Of a stretch of 64,000 bases of DNA, positions 62,927 through 64,000 are shown one piece after another (position 1 is the stretch's first letter; each line of letters starts with the position of its first letter). The notes under the pieces are model-generated. The model did no database searches and was not told the DNA's origin. It was given only the letters and a program-made list of their open reading frames with translations. This stretch comes from Geobacillus thermodenitrificans subsp. thermodenitrificans DSM 465 (GTDB lineage Bacteria > Bacillota > Bacilli > Bacillales > Anoxybacillaceae), in contig NZ_AYKT01000011.1 in NCBI RefSeq assembly GCF_000496575.1, forward strand, positions 62,001-126,000, written 5' to 3'. The translations under genes and the position numbers were made by a program.

Positions 62927-63754
62927 TCAAAAATTGAAATTGTCCGGATCGGCTCCAATCCGCTTGTTCAAGTTTAACGCATCGATTTGTCTCATTTCCT
63001 CATCTGTCAGCGAAAAGTCGAAAATAGTAGCGTTTTCTTTAATGCGCGCCGGCGTCACCGATTTCGGAATCGTCACGACACCGTTTTGCAAATCCCAACG
63101 CAGCACGACTTGCGCCGGTGTTTTTCCGTATTTTTTCCCAATCTCAACGATTGTTGGTTCGTTTAAAATTTCCCCGCGCATAAGCGGCGACCATGCCTCA
63201 AGCTGGATGCCGTTTTCTCGACAGAACGCATGCAGCTCTTTTTGCGTTAGGCGTGGATGATACTCGACTTGGTTGACCATAGGCTTAATTTCACAATCGG
63301 CTAGTACATCTTGCAAATGGTGAATTTGGAAGTTGCTTACACCAATCGCGCGCACATAGCCGTCTTTATACAGCTTTTCAAGCGCCTTGTACGTTTCTTT
63401 ATATTTCCCTTTCACCGGCCAGTGGACTAAGTACAAGTCAACGTAATCGAAGCCGAGCTTTTTCAAGCTTGTATTAAACGCTTTGAGCGTCGTTTCATAT
63501 CCTTGGTCCGTATTCCATACTTTCGTTGTCACAAACACTTGCTCGCGCGGAATACCCGATTCGCGGATCGCTTGTCCGACCCCTTCCTCGTTTTCATAAA
63601 AAGCGGCCGTATCAATATGGCGATATCCTACCTCCAATGCGGTACGCACCGCTCCTTTTACTTCCTCTCCCTCTTTTACTTTGTAAACACCAAGACCGAC
63701 CCACGGCATTTTCACACCGTTATGTAATACAGTGCAATCTTGCAAACTATTCAC
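62927..63754 (-). CDS. yvgN: Aldo-keto reductase (YvgN/glyoxal reductase type)
   Basis: NADPH-dependent carbonyl reductase of 275 residues, (alpha/beta)8 barrel. The catalytic tetrad is Asp48, Tyr53, Lys78 and His111, within [28 protein letters not shown] and YLVHWPVKG. The C-terminal [19 protein letters not shown] binds the nucleotide. Closest in layout to B. subtilis YvgN/YtbE, which reduce methylglyoxal and other aldehydes. Confidence 0.9.
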   Translation of the reverse strand: MNSLQDCTVLHNGVKMPWVGLGVYKVKEGEEVKGAVRTALEVGYRHIDTAAFYENEEGVGQAIRESGIPREQVFVTTKVWNTDQGYETTLKAFNTSLKKLGFDYVDLYLVHWPVKGKYKETYKALEKLYKDGYVRAIGVSNFQIHHLQDVLADCEIKPMVNQVEYHPRLTQKELHAFCRENGIQLEAWSPLMRGEILNEPTIVEIGKKYGKTPAQVVLRWDLQNGVVTIPKSVTPARIKENATIFDFSLTDEEMRQIDALNLNKRIGADPDNFNF

Positions 63755-64000
63755 TCTACTTCCCCCTTCAACATCTATATAGTTTTATTATGGGAAAACA
63801 GCCAAGAAAAAGCAAAATATATGCCCAAAGGTGCCGTTTGGATTTTGATTCAAACGTGCTTACTTTACTTTCATTTTGGCTGCAGTATTCATCACTCTCT
63901 TGTCATCATCCCTTTGTTGTTTGTATAGGAGTGTAGTATTTCACTACCCAAAATCGTTTATCGCCGGAAACATAAAGTGAAGTCCACTCCGTTTCTTAAA
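63755..64000. other. Right-hand edge, no gene recognised
   Basis: About 245 AT-rich bp upstream of the reductase gene. Two short plus-strand frames lack a ribosome-binding site and recognisable features. Confidence 0.4.

Overview
The window is a chromosomal segment of a thermophilic, spore-forming Bacillaceae bacterium, most likely Geobacillus. The basis is: (i) extended gene-by-gene synteny with the Bacillus subtilis yhf/yha/yhe/yhd/yhc regions; (ii) many sporulation genes (SASP, spoVR, yhaL, a YjcZ-type peptide, the YheC/YheD ATP-grasp proteins); (iii) a Geobacillus-type cytochrome bd operon with the 33-residue CydS subunit; (iv) a 555-residue alpha-glucosidase resembling the Geobacillus enzyme. 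It is mostly core genome. I see no intact insertion sequence, prophage, CRISPR array, rRNA or canonical tRNA.

Layout. 1-3041 (minus): coproporphyrin-branch heme genes hemE-hemH-hemY, with hemY running off the left edge. 3.2-8.6 kb: a YhfA-like transporter, ecsAB, hit and prsA. 8.9-19.3 kb: small sporulation and membrane genes, hpr/scoC, trpP with a TRAP target over its start, serC, yhaL, yhaM, the yhaQP ABC exporter, yhzD, hemZ and yhaX. 19.4-26.4 kb: yheA, yheB and a plus-strand run of four ATP-grasp paralogues of the YheC/YheD spore-coat family. 26.5-28.6 kb: a PucR/CdaR-type regulator and msmX. 29.0-29.5 kb: an alpha/beta SASP gene whose leader holds a tRNA-like cloverleaf. 31.2-38.2 kb (minus): a TPP-riboswitch operon joining a thiamine-precursor ECF transporter (ykoEDC) to thiazole synthesis (tenI-thiO-thiS-thiG-thiF).

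38.4-46.7 kb: an rRNA methyltransferase, MFS transporter, YfiT, alpha-glucosidase, PanE-like reductase and cstA-yjiX. 47-49.4 kb: ykvA-terC behind a yybP-ykoY manganese riboswitch and a guanidinium exporter behind a guanidine-I riboswitch. 49.9-52.5 kb: cydA-cydB-cydS preceded by a 30-residue peptide gene and a strong Rex/FNR-type palindrome. 52.6-64 kb: spoVR, DedA, yhdB, pgcA, yhcV, a BdbC/thioredoxin pair, yhcU, yhcT, yhdP, yugP and an aldo-keto reductase.

The most interesting feature is the RNA-level control: three riboswitches, a nine-triplet TRAP site and a structured SASP leader with tRNA-like geometry. All family assignments come from reading the sequence; no database search was run.
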